Source: Fragilaria crotonensis
Taxonomy: Eukaryota; Bacillariophyta; Fragilariophyceae; Fragilariales; Fragilariaceae
Assembly: GCA_022925895.1 (NCBI GenBank)
Contig: JAKSYS010000520.1
Coordinates: 1 to 44,601, forward strand
DNA length: 44,601 nt
Direction: 5' to 3'
The notes under the pieces are model-generated. The model worked only from the letters and a program-made list of their open reading frames with translations. It was not told where the DNA came from and searched no databases. How positions within the stretch are numbered: position 1 is the stretch's first letter; each line of letters starts with the position of its first letter. The position numbers and the translations under genes were made by a program. This document shows, piece after piece, positions 1 through 10,653 of this stretch.

Positions 1-111
1 GATGACTGTTCCAGCAACTCCTCAGCGAATAGAAGATGTCTCACATCAATGCGATCTGATCTCCTAGTATGAATCACATGATGGGAACAGAGTGAGCAAG
101 GAGAGGGCGGA

Positions 112-786
112 ATGGATACTGAGGATGACGACAACAGATCAACGCTAGGAGCGGCTAGTACTCTTGGCGATGATGATGATGATTACGAATCGCCACAGCG
201 CGACTGCATTGGGTCTCTTGTTGGACGACCAGCTCGCGCTCTCCAAAACCAAGCATCATTGTCTCAATGGTCGACCCCCTTATCTGGTATACTTCTGGGA
301 AGTATTTTTTACTGCAATCTTCGCTCCAGCCAATGCTTGAGTAACAGTATAAGTGCATCCGATGCTTCCTACGCCCCAAGTACAACTGCTGACAGTATGG
401 TTGGCAGCAGTCGTGCTCGCAAACGCCGCCACGATGCCACGTATGAATCGTCCTTGTTGCCTCTTGTGCAATCAATCAAAGAACTGGCCGAATGTCAGCG
501 ACAGCTGGTATTCGATCGAGGCGAGGAACGACGTCACGAACCGGAGTTGGATCAAATACGAGATTCATCCCGAACAAAAGAGCTATGTCGTGACCAAGTT
601 TTCCGTCGGAGAGCAGAGTTAGTACTTGATTTAGCAAGGAAGTACCGCAAGCCAAATGCAGAGCTTGATCCAACTGATGAAAACAGGCTGTCAGAGTTTT
701 ACATTTGGGAAGGTCCTCATCTACATGAGGAAGAGATACGAGCTTCATATAGTGCTGTAGTATTTATTGTGTTGATGAACGACTAG
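112..786 (+). CDS. Uncharacterised basic protein, possible Harbinger-associated ORF
   Basis: An open frame of 224 residues that I do not recognise. It begins with an acidic, low-complexity stretch (residues 1-25, a run of Asp), then a Ser-rich linker, a basic patch near residue 102 (RARKRR), and a charged, probably helical C-terminal part (residues 115-195) rich in Arg, Glu and Gln. It faces the PIF/Harbinger transposase fragment that ends about 110 bases away. PIF/Harbinger elements usually carry a second gene for a Myb/SANT-like protein, so this may be that partner or its remnant. No clear Myb tryptophan pattern is visible, so that is an inference. The true start could lie upstream of the window if the gene is spliced. 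Confidence 0.35.
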   Translation: MDTEDDDNRSTLGAASTLGDDDDDYESPQRDCIGSLVGRPARALQNQASLSQWSTPLSGILLGSIFYCNLRSSQCLSNSISASDASYAPSTTADSMVGSSRARKRRHDATYESSLLPLVQSIKELAECQRQLVFDRGEERRHEPELDQIRDSSRTKELCRDQVFRRRAELVLDLARKYRKPNAELDPTDENRLSEFYIWEGPHLHEEEIRASYSAVVFIVLMND

Positions 787-896
787 AGAGGTAATGCTGC
801 AAGAATGGTGTAGTATAAAAACGAGGAGTAATGTTTTCTAACAAGTACCGAGATACTTGTTGTTGATGTGATGGTCGCGTTAACCAACAGTAGCTA

Positions 897-1325
897 CTAA
901 GGAATGTAGCATATCCCTTGGTAGTAGTGGTGCACCTGATGTTGCCGACAATACTTATAACGTTGTTGCCTGTTGTAACGACCATTGTAACCCATGTCAT
1001 CAAAATGGAAGCCACCGTTGAGTAGCTTTTGATGGGCAACGCCATCAGAATCAGGATGTTCAGTTTGGCGGACCAATGGCACAGCACCATTTACCTCATT
1101 TTGCCACTCATCCCTCCTAGTGGCAGGCAGAACAACTGTGTCGTTTGCTTCGACAATACAAAAATTGTGCAATTTAGCGAGAGCAACCACAAGGGCAATT
1201 GTCTTTCCAACACTCACATTCATAGGAATTGCACTGCATAGAATTCCCCATCTGTGGGTGAGGATTCCAAACGTGCATTCGATGCAAATTGGTACTTGTG
1301 AATGGTAGTAGTTGTAGGCGTCTTT
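897..1325 (-). pseudogene. PIF/Harbinger transposase, C-terminal fragment
   Basis: The reverse-strand frame encodes the C-terminal part of a DDE_Tnp_4 (PIF/Harbinger) transposase. Diagnostic text is IECTFGILTHRWGIL followed by GKTIALVVALAKLHNFC, the conserved end of the family. The Glu of IECTFG corresponds to the third catalytic acid. The two catalytic Asp residues and the N-terminal helix-turn-helix are missing: upstream of about base 1325 the frame stays open to 1682 but reads through simple repeats and GTAC-rich sequence with no transposase similarity. The fragment is therefore a truncated remnant, not an active gene. A basic ORF in convergent orientation lies next to it. Confidence 0.75.
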
Positions 1326-1459
1326 CCTTCCTCCTTTAACAGCTTGATATACGTTATTCGTGCATGTTTCATTTGTACACAAAAGATAACAGACCCCCAT
1401 CCTCAGAGTCGCACGTCGGAAGTCGCAAGTCGCTACGTCGCTAGTAGTAGGGAGAGGCA

Positions 1460-1487
1460 GCAAGACGCAAGACGCAAGACGCAAGAA
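1460..1487. repeat. 7-bp tandem repeat (GCAAGAC)
   Basis: About four copies of the heptamer GCAAGAC in a row, the last ending in A instead of C, next to irregular GTCGCAAGTCGC-type repeats. It lies where the Harbinger transposase similarity has stopped. Confidence 0.7.
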
Positions 1488-1682
1488 ACTACTTGAACCA
1501 GATACTATCGCATCGAGTACTAGTACTAATACTGGAGACTGGAGTACTCCGAGTATGACACCACGAGTACCCCGAGAACTAGTACTGGAGTACCAGGTAC
1601 TGTACTGGAGTACAATACCACCTTCCTGGAAATCCAGTATGCGCCTACAGCACATGACGTATGCTTCGTATGCATGTGACAC

Positions 1683-2191
1683 ATATAGAATGTCGAGCCT
1701 GTGCGGAGAGTGGCAGGCTTGGGACCATGTGTTGCCCTTTCACATATACTGTATGATACTCGGAGTACATATTGAAGTAGCGCTCCACTATTTCGCATAG
1801 TACTCGATGTATAAAATTTTCGTGGGAGGCACTATTGCGAATACTATGGCACCTACGTGCACCTCTACAGGTGAGCGTTTAGTCGTTATATGCGCGTTTC
1901 GAAACTGGCGAATTGGGTCTTGCTCGAGTCACACGGGCCTGTCAACGATGATCCGAATTTCCATCACGTTATAAGAAGGGCAGGCAGTGTGTAGCACGAC
2001 GACTAATAATCACTAGCAACCCTGGCTTTGACTTCCCACGTCTCCCTGCAACCAAGATGAGGGAAAGGTTTTTGAAGAGATGAGCACTGATTCAAAAGCC
2101 GCGAGGTATGTCATCGTAAGTGTAATGCTTAGAACTATAATCGAATAAGTTTAGTGTTTATGACACAATACGTTCCAGATCACACGAATGG
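1683..2191. other. Intergenic, no gene seen
   Basis: Short open frames only, none with recognisable protein content. It separates the Harbinger fragment from the 3' end of the basic-region gene. Confidence 0.5.
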
Positions 2192-3007
2192 TTAAGCGAT
2201 TCTCACAGTCATGTAGATTGCTTGCCTTAACGGGTGCCGCGATGGCGGAGGGAGCCGTCGAAAAGCGCTCGTCTCGCCCTGCTCCTTCGATGAGACACGT
2301 TTGACGGGAGAGCGCGGTGGTGTGATTGCCTGTGGCACCTGTCCAGATTTGAGGGATAGAATGGCATCGATTGCCGCCTCCTCCTTGCTCATCATGGGAT
2401 CGTCATGTTCTTCCGAACGATACGATGATACGCTTTGAGAAGTCATTGGATGGACCCACGATTGAGGCGCTTGGCGGTAGTCCTTTTCTGGAACATTATA
2501 TGGGTAGCCATTTACGTCTCGTTCTGACGTCAAGTACTCTCCGTATCGATAGCACGGAGGCCGATGTTGAAGAGAAACGAATTGACGGAGTGCTGGTCTT
2601 CTGGAAGGCTGATAGTGGGAATAAACAGGGACTGGGCGGGCATTGATCTCCGAGTCGTAACGGGTCTGCAAGTTTTGTGCCATTGGGTCGTATGAAAAGG
2701 GTACAGTGCTGTGCCTTTTGAATGGGGGTTGAGGTCGTTGGTTCAACTCCGCACGAGGAGCCCAAACCTCCCTTGTGTAGACACTACGAGGACTTCGATC
2801 AGATCTTGGATGAAATTGATGACACGAGAACTGCCGCTCGCAAGAAGGCACGGCAACCGGATGTTTCAACGGTGCACCTTGTTTCTCCATCTCTGGTCCT
2901 TCCACCAACGCTTGGCGTTTTCGAGCGCGGCAACGCTGTTGACGGACTCGAGCAGCTTGTCGCCTCCTGAGAAGACGGTCTTCAGCGCTGACTTTATCGG
3001 TGGCCAT
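2192..3007 (-). CDS. Putative DNA-binding protein with bZIP-like basic region
   Basis: A 271-residue protein starting MATDKVSAEDRLLRRRQ; the ATG sits in an ACCATGG context. Residues about 11-30 form a strongly basic block, RRRQAARVRQQRCRARKR, resembling the DNA-contacting half of bZIP factors (the N-x7-R core is replaced by an A/R/Q pattern). No leucine zipper follows: the next 40 residues contain prolines and no heptad leucines. The middle is rich in Pro, Tyr, Arg and Gln and looks disordered. A short helical motif, MSKEEAAIDAILSLKSG, lies at about residues 206-222. From memory, proteins with this basic block plus a C-terminal AAIxAxLSLK-like motif occur in diatoms without known function. 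A nuclear, nucleic-acid-binding role is inferred. Confidence 0.6.
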   Translation of the reverse strand: MATDKVSAEDRLLRRRQAARVRQQRCRARKRQALVEGPEMEKQGAPLKHPVAVPSCERQFSCHQFHPRSDRSPRSVYTREVWAPRAELNQRPQPPFKRHSTVPFSYDPMAQNLQTRYDSEINARPVPVYSHYQPSRRPALRQFVSLQHRPPCYRYGEYLTSERDVNGYPYNVPEKDYRQAPQSWVHPMTSQSVSSYRSEEHDDPMMSKEEAAIDAILSLKSGQVPQAITPPRSPVKRVSSKEQGETSAFRRLPPPSRHPLRQAIYMTVRIA

Positions 3008-5489
3008 GGTATACTGGTCTGAAATGGCTACGATGTCTTGGTGAATAGCAGGGCGGATGTTTTTATGATGAAAAGGAGTGGAATGAAGCGTGACAAAACT
3101 GAGGGGCGTCCTCGTGGGACTGTTCGCGATTATTTAGTGTTCAGTACAATTAAACGAGCGTTCTACCAAATGGGATTACTAACAAATGGTATCTATTTGG
3201 CATTTATGTTAAGCCACGAGTATACATTCATTTACAATTGGGTAACAGTCAAATCAGTTAGCGGTTAAAATTTTGTGCCTAGCATGTTTCCGCGAGCATG
3301 TTTTCGGCCAGTGACGACCACTATCCCGGACTTAAACCAGAGCGGTTGCGTGATACAAGCACGACTCTTTCCATATCCTCGTACAACTCTGGTGCTGTTG
3401 ACAGGCATTCAAAATTTGTTATGAGCGGTGCACCGTGATCTTCATGTCCGCTCATGTCTTCCGTTTCAGAATCTTCTTCGTTGACCTCAAGTCGTACTCC
3501 GAGTACAAGTACCAGGTACTGCTGTTCTGGTTGGGTGCTCGTGTCTACTAGATGCTGCCCACCAGGTTGTATGACTTAGCACCTTCATGCTCCGAGCAGC
3601 CGCACATGATACGTGGTACCAGGTAGGGCACTGGTACCTATCTGTCACCTGTCACTGCTTTGATACTTAAATATTCATACATACATGTGCTCATATTGTG
3701 GTATGACATATACATACAATATGCAGCCAGGAGTACAACTATTACTCGTACTTGGTACTCACTGGAATCCGTTCAAAAGGTTTGATGGAGTGCACAGTGC
3801 ACCGATGAAAAACTTGAAACTCGTCACACCCTCATCGGACGAAATTTTCGAGGAAGGTGCGGAGTCACATAATCCGGTACGTTTTACGAGCCGAGAAGTC
3901 ACATTTTCGTCGAACTTGATTTTGCGAATGATTCGTGTTGCGGCATACTTTTCGGCTACTAGCGATTGCTAGCTCTCCATCTTGCTTGAGCGAAAGCGAG
4001 CGCGCTCTAGACCAAGCCTGTCTCAATATCAGAAATCAGTTTCTTGAAACTTTCGAACATTTTGGTGGTGAGAGCGGGAATAAGAATACTCCAACCTCCG
4101 CATCCAATGCTCTGGATTTGTCATGTACACCGATCACACCTACTCCTCTACATAGAATTTAAGTCGATGTCACTGTTTCGATCATGCACCCGCGCCAAAG
4201 CATTCACATATTCGATATTAAGCGATTCCATAGAGAAAATCTCTAAGGAATATACATCACTTCCCCATTTCAATCGTTACGGCTAACGTCCTTGTTAAAG
4301 TGGCGATCCTTTATTCGTGGTTTATTTATCGCAAGGACGTCTGGAGCATGACTGAAATCGATGATCACGATTGAATGCCTGACATAGAGTTCAACCGCCG
4401 TAAACATTCACTCGAATAAACGTCACACTGAGTTTTGAACACTATAGCATTGTTTTGCTCTTCAACTCCCCCTGAGAAACGTGAGACTCGCTGAAAACAA
4501 GGTCCTTGATCAGGCTTTGGGGGTGCATTGTACTGATGCCAACGCCGAGTAGTCCCCACACAGGCCGGAAATGGAGAATTATTTAAGAATACCCTCGAGC
4601 CATGAATCATAGGACCACAGGTCATATGCGACCATAAGAGTCTCGACTCCGAGTTCCCAGTATTATCTGGTTTCAAAGGTCAGAGTTCTATGTTCTGTCC
4701 CGGACCGCACCGGAACTGCCAGTTTGATCCGGTGCTCGGCTTAGGAGTCTTCGCACATGATTTAGATGGGAGACACCAAGATGATAAACTTAAAGTTGCT
4801 GAAATTGGAAAGCCATAATTTGGCGCGCTTATTTGGGAACAGAATGAGTACACAGAGCACAGACTATGAATCCCTACCGGTATACTCTGAGTAGTCGTAC
4901 TAGGTAGTATTTAATTTGAACGTGCAATCTTTATTGAGCAAAAGCCAAATTCCGATTCGGCTCACGGGGCCGCAAAACTTTTTTCCGTAGATACTAGGTC
5001 TAGAATGAGGGTCAACTTTAAGAAGGTTAGGTGGGAAACGGGGAAATTGCCTTGAGTGTACATGCCTGCTCATGTATGATATGAAACAGATAAGGTACAT
5101 GTGTACATGTGCAATAGCATCATAAAGTGTGATTGGTATGGGAGTAAAGAACAAACATGGCGAATGGTGCAGTTCAATGTACTCACCTTTACGACTACTC
5201 CGAGTTCCAGATAAAGCGGAAGTAGTAAAGAAGAAACATGATTTGTTATATAAAGAATAATTATGAGATAAAAGGCAACACAAAGTACTCATATCCTCAT
5301 GAATCATAGCTCACATGGTGGAATGTACATGTATATGTTTTGAAACTTTATTTCATGATGCAGGCACACATGGAAGTTGCATATGACCAGTCATCTGACA
5401 TTGTGAAGTAGGTAGCTACAGTTGTAAGCATTGACATCGCCAATATTTCACATTTCCACACTCCAACTGTTTAAATGGTGATTCATTTG
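3008..5489. other. Long gene-poor stretch
   Basis: About 2.5 kb without a convincing gene. The frames present (for example near 3685-4290 on plus and 4365-5307 on minus) are short, of odd composition and resemble no family I know. The part at 3490-3640 is dense in GTAC-containing words. It leads into the decayed transposase. Confidence 0.5.
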
Positions 5490-6763
5490 TAAGAAGCGCA
5501 GGAAAATTGTTTTACCATCAAAACAATTCTTTGCGCAGATAGAGGAATCGTGCAGGTGAAGCGAGTGGTTTTGTAAAGATGTCTGTCAACTGTTCTGTGG
5601 ACATGATCATTTAAGCCAAGAATGAGGGATGCTGGAATAGATTTCACATGCCTCTCCAGTTTGAAGATGTTGTTGAAAGATTGAAGATGCCACATCCTTG
5701 ATATGAATTTGTATTCATCATGGCCACGCTCGGAAAAAAGATGGTGCTCTTGATACAAAGCAAATCTCAAAGCATCTTGGTGGTGCTCAGCAATTGCCTA
5801 GTATGCATGAAGCAACTCTGCTTGCTTTTTGGTCCATTTGCTTCAAAACATGAAATCGGTGATATCCAATCATGATGTTTGAAAGGCCAATCTATGTTGA
5901 ACCATCATTGTACCTTTCCACTGAGGATAGCAGCAAAACAAGACAACACAAACAATCAACAGGACATAGCAAATGAATTGGGAGGATCAAAAGGATTCTT
6001 GTTGATCCACTCAAATCCTCTGGAGTATGAATTCTTCAGAAATAGAGGAACAATAAAGAAGAGCTTCATGAATTTGCCCAGAATAATGGAACCCACCATC
6101 TCTTTGAGATGACCGAGATAATTCATGGCTTGGAAGGATAGCCAAGAGGACGACTCCTTCAAGTTCTATGGGAATGAGGCTTGATTATTGATTCCAATGA
6201 GCAGCTAGCGTCTAACATTATTGATGGCAAAAAGACCCGATAACAGGTGTCGTTGACAAAAACTCCTTGCTCTGACATCTAATTGCAAAGCAAATGCTTT
6301 GACTTCTGAGACAAGGAGACACCACTTTAATATCTCATTGCTGAAGTTGGAGAGACAGTCATCCTCACTGTCCCTTAATTAAATGCTGAGCTGGCAGGTG
6401 AGGGAGTGGAGTAATATTGGGCTGATGCAAAATCCTGTTATTACTGTAAGCCAGTCTCATTGAATCAAAGTCATGAGAATTTCAAGATACTTGTGAAAGA
6501 TTGTTGCATTTGTCCTTCTGAAGTTTTAACAAGAGAAAGGGTTCAGAAGTTTGCAGCAAGGGCGTGTGCATACATCTGCAGTTACTATGACTTGGACCAA
6601 TGATCAGCAGACATTCTTGATTGCAGTGCCCTGACACAGACGCAGGAATTGGTGTACATCAAAATCTGAGTAACTGATCAAGGACTTCAACAAGGTGCAG
6701 CGCTGTGGTCATGATTTTGACTGGGCCTTCGTGAATCCAGAATTGAAGCGTGAAGCAACATGA
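5490..6763 (+). pseudogene. Decayed DDE transposase, relative of the 17.6-20.3 kb copy
   Basis: No long frame is open, but reading across frames gives an ordered match to the second half of the transposase at 17601-20338. Recognisable blocks in order are NEGCWNRFHMPLQFEDVVE (about 5620), GHARKK (about 5725), FGPFASKHEIGDIQS (about 5830), KEELHEFAQNN (about 6058), GEGVE-stop-YWADAK (about 6396), FAARACAYICSYY (about 6555) and FDWAFVNPELKREA (about 6718). The catalytic Glu block survives next to a stop codon. Many stops and frameshifts make this a dead copy, clearly diverged from the other and so from an older insertion or another subfamily. Confidence 0.8.
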
Positions 6764-7341
6764 GTTGTGAGAAGGATCATGATGCACATGAATAAATAGT
6801 CAGGGAAGAGACTGAAGTGGGTGTACTATAGGAATGAATGAACTTGACTTTGGAGATTGTGGTGTGTTGGTGTCAACTTCAAGTGTGTTCATTCTTGATC
6901 ATGAATTCAGCAGCAGCATCTGCCATATTAGTTTAGAGTTTTGTGTACCATAGTAGATTTTGTTTGAGGGGGTACAGCTGGAAGGTTCACAAAAGAACCA
7001 GCCATACATTGCAATTGGCCAAAAAAAGAAATGCACAGCATTTCCCCAACAAATACCATGCATCCTTCTGAAGTCTAGTAAGTACTGGAGTATTGTACTG
7101 TACATGGGCACACGCGTCATACGTCATGCACTGACAGAAGCGCAGACAGGGAGTCGTGCGATTTATGAAGGGTCCGGAGTCCGGAGTACGGAGGCAGGAC
7201 AGAGCACAGGTAACAATACAACAATATGTCATACACGCATAACAGAATCGATGTCCAGGTGGTCAACAAGAAACAAGAACTTGAACCTCATCTATTGATT
7301 GACTGCGTCGCGAAATTTCGGCGCCCTCCTATTATTTCAAC
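6764..7341. other. Intergenic, upstream of the LYR gene
   Basis: No gene recognised. The last 70 bases presumably hold the promoter and 5' leader of the LYR-motif gene. Confidence 0.4.
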
Positions 7342-7674
7342 ATGCCTCCAGGCCTCTGGATTCCCAGTTCGAAACAATCCTTGAAACACTTTTCTCAAGG
7401 CAACACGAGAAAAGAGGCGTTGAGCTTGTATCGCGAAATTCTGCGGACCGCCAAGGCGTTTCATTGGGTCGATGAAACTACGAAAACGCCGTGGAATGTG
7501 CGACTCAAGACAGAAGCCCGGAAGGAGTTTGAGGCATCAAGAGAGGAAACGGACCCGTTGATTGTGGCGAGAATGCTTGTGACTGGACGCGATTGCGTGC
7601 AGCAGATTCAAAATAAATTTATGGCAGCCGATAAAGCGGCTTGGGCAAGGATCGAACGAGAACGAGAGCGATGA
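7342..7674 (+). CDS. LYR-motif protein (Complex1_LYR family), probably mitochondrial
   Basis: A 110-residue basic protein with the signature ALSLYREILR; the LYR tripeptide is at residues 29-31. A conserved Phe follows in KEFEASREETDP, and the C-terminal helix ends in ARIERERER. Small size, three-helix layout and motif order fit the Complex1_LYR family, whose members bind the acyl carrier protein and assist Fe-S cluster delivery or assembly of respiratory complexes in mitochondria. I cannot say which LYRM subtype it is. The frame is uninterrupted, and the next gene follows on the same strand after about 640 bases. Confidence 0.8.
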   Translation: MPPGLWIPSSKQSLKHFSQGNTRKEALSLYREILRTAKAFHWVDETTKTPWNVRLKTEARKEFEASREETDPLIVARMLVTGRDCVQQIQNKFMAADKAAWARIERERER

Positions 7675-8317
7675 GAAAGTGCAATGTGAGTGCGTTTTGG
7701 TTGAAGAAACATGGGTTTGGTCGGAGCGCTTCTCTGCCGCAACCGCATTTTGATACGTTTGATTTTCCAGAAACCGCCATGTTCACATGATTACTTGGCC
7801 TACATTGTGCCACTTTCAGTACATGGTATCGCCAACCCATCGATTCAGCTAGGCTTCATAGCTCACCATAGAAATAAGTGGGGCCGAGAGAAGCATCGTC
7901 TCAACTCCACCTGGTACAGTAGTCGAGCACTTGTCCTGGTCTTTGAATGGTGATCATTGCACTGCTACTTGTATGCATACTGTAGCAGAGTTCCGGTGGG
8001 GTTACATCACGACGTAGGACACGTATGCATAGAAATGTTTGATGAGGATACGGTAGAGTAGGAGCTCCTACTACAATACCATTCCCCTTCAGATTATTCC
8101 AAAAAATGCGGCATTTGGATGCTTATCGATTCTTCCACATTTAGATATTCGCACAAACGTTTCAAACAAGACGACAAAGGAAGAACTTGCTGTTGCGTTG
8201 CTTCATCAACATCGCTCAACATCCACACATAAATATACAAAACGCCATTGTCACGCAACATCCCAAACCCCAACCAAACTTTCACACACGCATACGCATT
8301 TGCGCCAATACACATCA
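7675..8317. other. Intergenic and 5' leader
   Basis: No coding potential recognised. The region ends in a C/A-rich leader before the DsbA-like gene. The frame upstream of the chosen start is open, but its 40 codons are His/Thr-rich and look like leader sequence. Confidence 0.4.
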
Positions 8318-8899
8318 ATGGACTTTGAATCCTCCGTCACGTCCATCAGAACCGAAGACTTGCCTCATTGGCAAATGTTCTTTGATCTTCAATGTCCCTA
8401 TTCCAAAAAGTTATGGGACAAGGTTCCTGCACTCAAGACGAAATACGGATCTGATTACAAGATAACGACGCACATTACGTCGCTTGCCTTCCATCGACAA
8501 GCCTTCGCCGTCCACTGCGCAGCCTACTTGATTGGCATTGAGAAGGGAGGTGATGCGCGTCAAGCGTTCGAGAGCGCATGCTTTGCCAAAATGGATCGTT
8601 ACAGCGATAGTGAGGCTGTCGATAAAATGACAAAGGCCGATCTCGATCAAGTTTTTGCCACCATTGCGCAAGAGGAGAAATTGCTGGATCAAAAGGGAGA
8701 TTTTACAAGGGAAAAATTCTTGGCATCCCTGAGTGACCGAATACGTGTCATAATGCCAACGTGGTTTGAACACAAGGAAGCACTAGCACTTGGTGTTTTC
8801 AAAACGCCACAACATGTTCTGAATGGGAAGCTACTCCCAGATACAGACAGCTCGTGGGGTGTGGACGACTATGAAGCTGTACTGTTGAAGAATCTTTGA
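8318..8899 (+). CDS. DsbA-like thioredoxin-fold protein
   Basis: A 193-residue protein from the start at MDFESSVTS; the open frame extends 40 codons further up but that part is low-complexity. Residues about 21-30 read FFDLQCPYSK, giving a CxxS active-site variant (Cys26, Ser29) at the end of the first strand, as in DsbA-like and nucleoredoxin-like proteins. A helical insert follows (FESACFAKMDRYSDSEAVDKM) and then KTPQHVLNGKLL, corresponding to the cis-Pro strand (TPxxxxNG) of the fold. With only one Cys in the motif it should act as a monothiol or glutathione-dependent redox protein rather than a classical disulfide exchanger. No targeting signal is evident, so it is probably cytosolic. Confidence 0.7.
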   Translation: MDFESSVTSIRTEDLPHWQMFFDLQCPYSKKLWDKVPALKTKYGSDYKITTHITSLAFHRQAFAVHCAAYLIGIEKGGDARQAFESACFAKMDRYSDSEAVDKMTKADLDQVFATIAQEEKLLDQKGDFTREKFLASLSDRIRVIMPTWFEHKEALALGVFKTPQHVLNGKLLPDTDSSWGVDDYEAVLLKNL

Positions 8900-9571
8900 C
8901 ACTGTTCGCGCGTATGACATGGACGACCCTCTCATGCAGACGCTTAGCGTTGAAACATTTAGAATGATATCTTGTACTTTATAGGATGATCGGCCTTGAG
9001 ATCAACATTCTATCGAGAAAAGGCGGATTCAATTCTTGTTGCCTCAGTCACCACCCGTAAGTCGCACACGTTTTTTTTAGTGAAGGAGCTGTTTTGTAGG
9101 TTGACATCACCATATAGTAATGCTTTCAGAGCGTTCGTCGTTGTATTCGTCGACAATCTAATTCACATGAGTGAGCAAGATACCCCTGAGATATTGGAGT
9201 CGAGGCATCCATTTGGTTTGAATCTTGCTCTGTTTACGCGATTGCATACACATGTCCTCGTCGGCAGTTAGACCAAGGATACTAACGTAACCAATGGCCA
9301 ATGGCATACTACATGTGATATAAGAGGAATGTACAGACGGCGCTGGTAAAAGGGGGCTATTGTGACCATGTTACCGTTTCGTCTATTTCGACAAGCGCAA
9401 CAACTGACATCGCCCATCTTGATCATAACGCTGAAAAGAAGAAATTCGGTTTATGACGACCTCCACATTGGGACTATAGTGTAATTAGAAATGTGCCCTG
9501 ACTTCGCTGATCTTATGTTTCGAACCTGGCAAAGAATTCTCACCACCTTTCCGGGCAAGTTTTGATATTTT
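8900..9571. other. Convergent intergenic region
   Basis: Lies between the 3' ends of the DsbA-like gene and clpP. The short frames inside (for example 8996-9271) have no recognisable content. It presumably holds both 3' untranslated regions. Confidence 0.4.
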
Positions 9572-10653
9572 TTACAAAAATGGCATGGGTGGTTTCGAGA
9601 TATGACTCGTCTTGGTCGTGACCACTTCATCAATAATCCCATAATCCCTGGCCTCTTCCGCCGTCATGAAAAAGTCACGATCGCAATCTTCTTCAATCTT
9701 ATCCTTCGGCTGCCCCGTATAGTCCGCAATGTACGTGTTTAGAATTTCCCGAATAAAGAGAATTTCCTTTGCCTGAATTTCAATGTCAGCGGCCTGTCCC
9801 TGTGCTCCTCCGAGGGGTTGGTGGATCATGATGCGGGCGTTGGGGAGGGAACGTCGCTTGCCCGGAGCACCGGCACCGAGCAAGAAGGCTCCCATACTTG
9901 CGGCCATGCCGAAACAGACGGTCGCCACGTCGCAGGGGACGTATTGCATGGTATCGTAAATGGCCATTCCAGCACTGACGGAGCCGCCAGGGGAATTGAT
10001 GTAGAGAGTAATGTCCTTGGTGGGGTCTTCGTTGGCAAGGTACAAGAGCTGAGCGACGAGGACGTTGGCGACTTCGTCGTCGACGCCTTGGCCGAGCAAA
10101 AGAATGCGGTCTTTAAGGAGGCGGGATATGACATCCATTTGACCATCGCCAGTATCGATGACGGGCATGCGGACGGGGTTGGCAGGAGGCCTCTCGTCTG
10201 GATTCTTGCGACGAGGGTCAATCTAGTAGGAGGGTGTAGGAGAAGGATCAAGGAGGAAGGATTAATGAAAATGTGAGGATAATGAGGCTTGTTGGAGACA
10301 ACATGCTGCTTGCAGGAAAGCGATGACCTTGTTTTGGATGCAGACTATTGAAGTCGTCACTCCATAATGTCATTAAAACACGCTTTAACCATTGATATAT
10401 CACAAAATCATAAATTTCAACAAAACCAGCTAGCAGGTACTTGTACACCTACTACCTGGTTGAGTAGACTACGATCCCGTCCAGTCCAACACAACTGACA
10501 ACTTACCTCAGGTGCGGGATCGTCCATCGACCATTGACTCGTGATGACATTGGCAGCGATAGATTTTCGGCTAAACGAAAGCTTAGGTGCAAAGGCTTCC
10601 GAAGAGGCCAACACGCTCAGGATAGCTATGGCTTTCATCACCATTGTTGTCAT
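9572..10653 (-). CDS. clpP: Plastid-targeted ClpP serine protease subunit
   Basis: Two exons on the minus strand: 10653-10507 and 10222-9572, with a 284-base intron (donor GTAAGT, pyrimidine-rich acceptor ending CTACTAG) in phase 0; the product is 265 residues. Residues 1-20 are a signal peptide ([17 protein letters not shown]) and FAPKL follows at 21, an ASAFAP-type plastid entry motif. The mature part is a full Clp[20 protein letters not shown], the nucleophile Ser in [10 protein letters not shown], the catalytic His in [12 protein letters not shown] and the Asp in [10 protein letters not shown]. ClpP forms the proteolytic ring that degrades proteins unfolded by Clp ATPases, here in the plastid stroma. 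An earlier in-frame Met (13 codons up) is possible but would put a polar stretch before the signal peptide. Confidence 0.92.
10223..10506 (-). other. clpP intron
   Basis: Donor GTAAGT after ...CCTGAG and acceptor ...CTCCTACTAG before ATTGACCCTCG. Both borders sit at codon boundaries and join APE to IDPRRKN in frame. Confidence 0.85.

Noticed and set aside
1460-1487. Short tandem repeat considered as a CRISPR-like array
   Set aside because: Units are 7 bp and directly abutting, with no spacers; the 14-bp array at 16510 fails for the same reason.
1326-1682. N-terminal extension of the Harbinger frame
   Set aside because: Reads through GCAAGAC repeats and GTAC-rich DNA with no transposase similarity; chance openness.
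4900-5307. 135-residue minus-strand frame
   Set aside because: Cys/Phe/His-rich low-quality composition, no motif, in a gene-poor region; probably chance.
8198-8317. Upstream extension of the DsbA-like gene by 40 codons
   Set aside because: His/Thr/Ser-rich leader-like sequence; the inner ATG at 8318 starts where protein-like sequence begins.
9818-10276. 152-residue plus-strand frame over clpP
   Set aside because: Antisense shadow of the clpP coding strand; composition (His/Asp/Gly-rich) follows from its codons.
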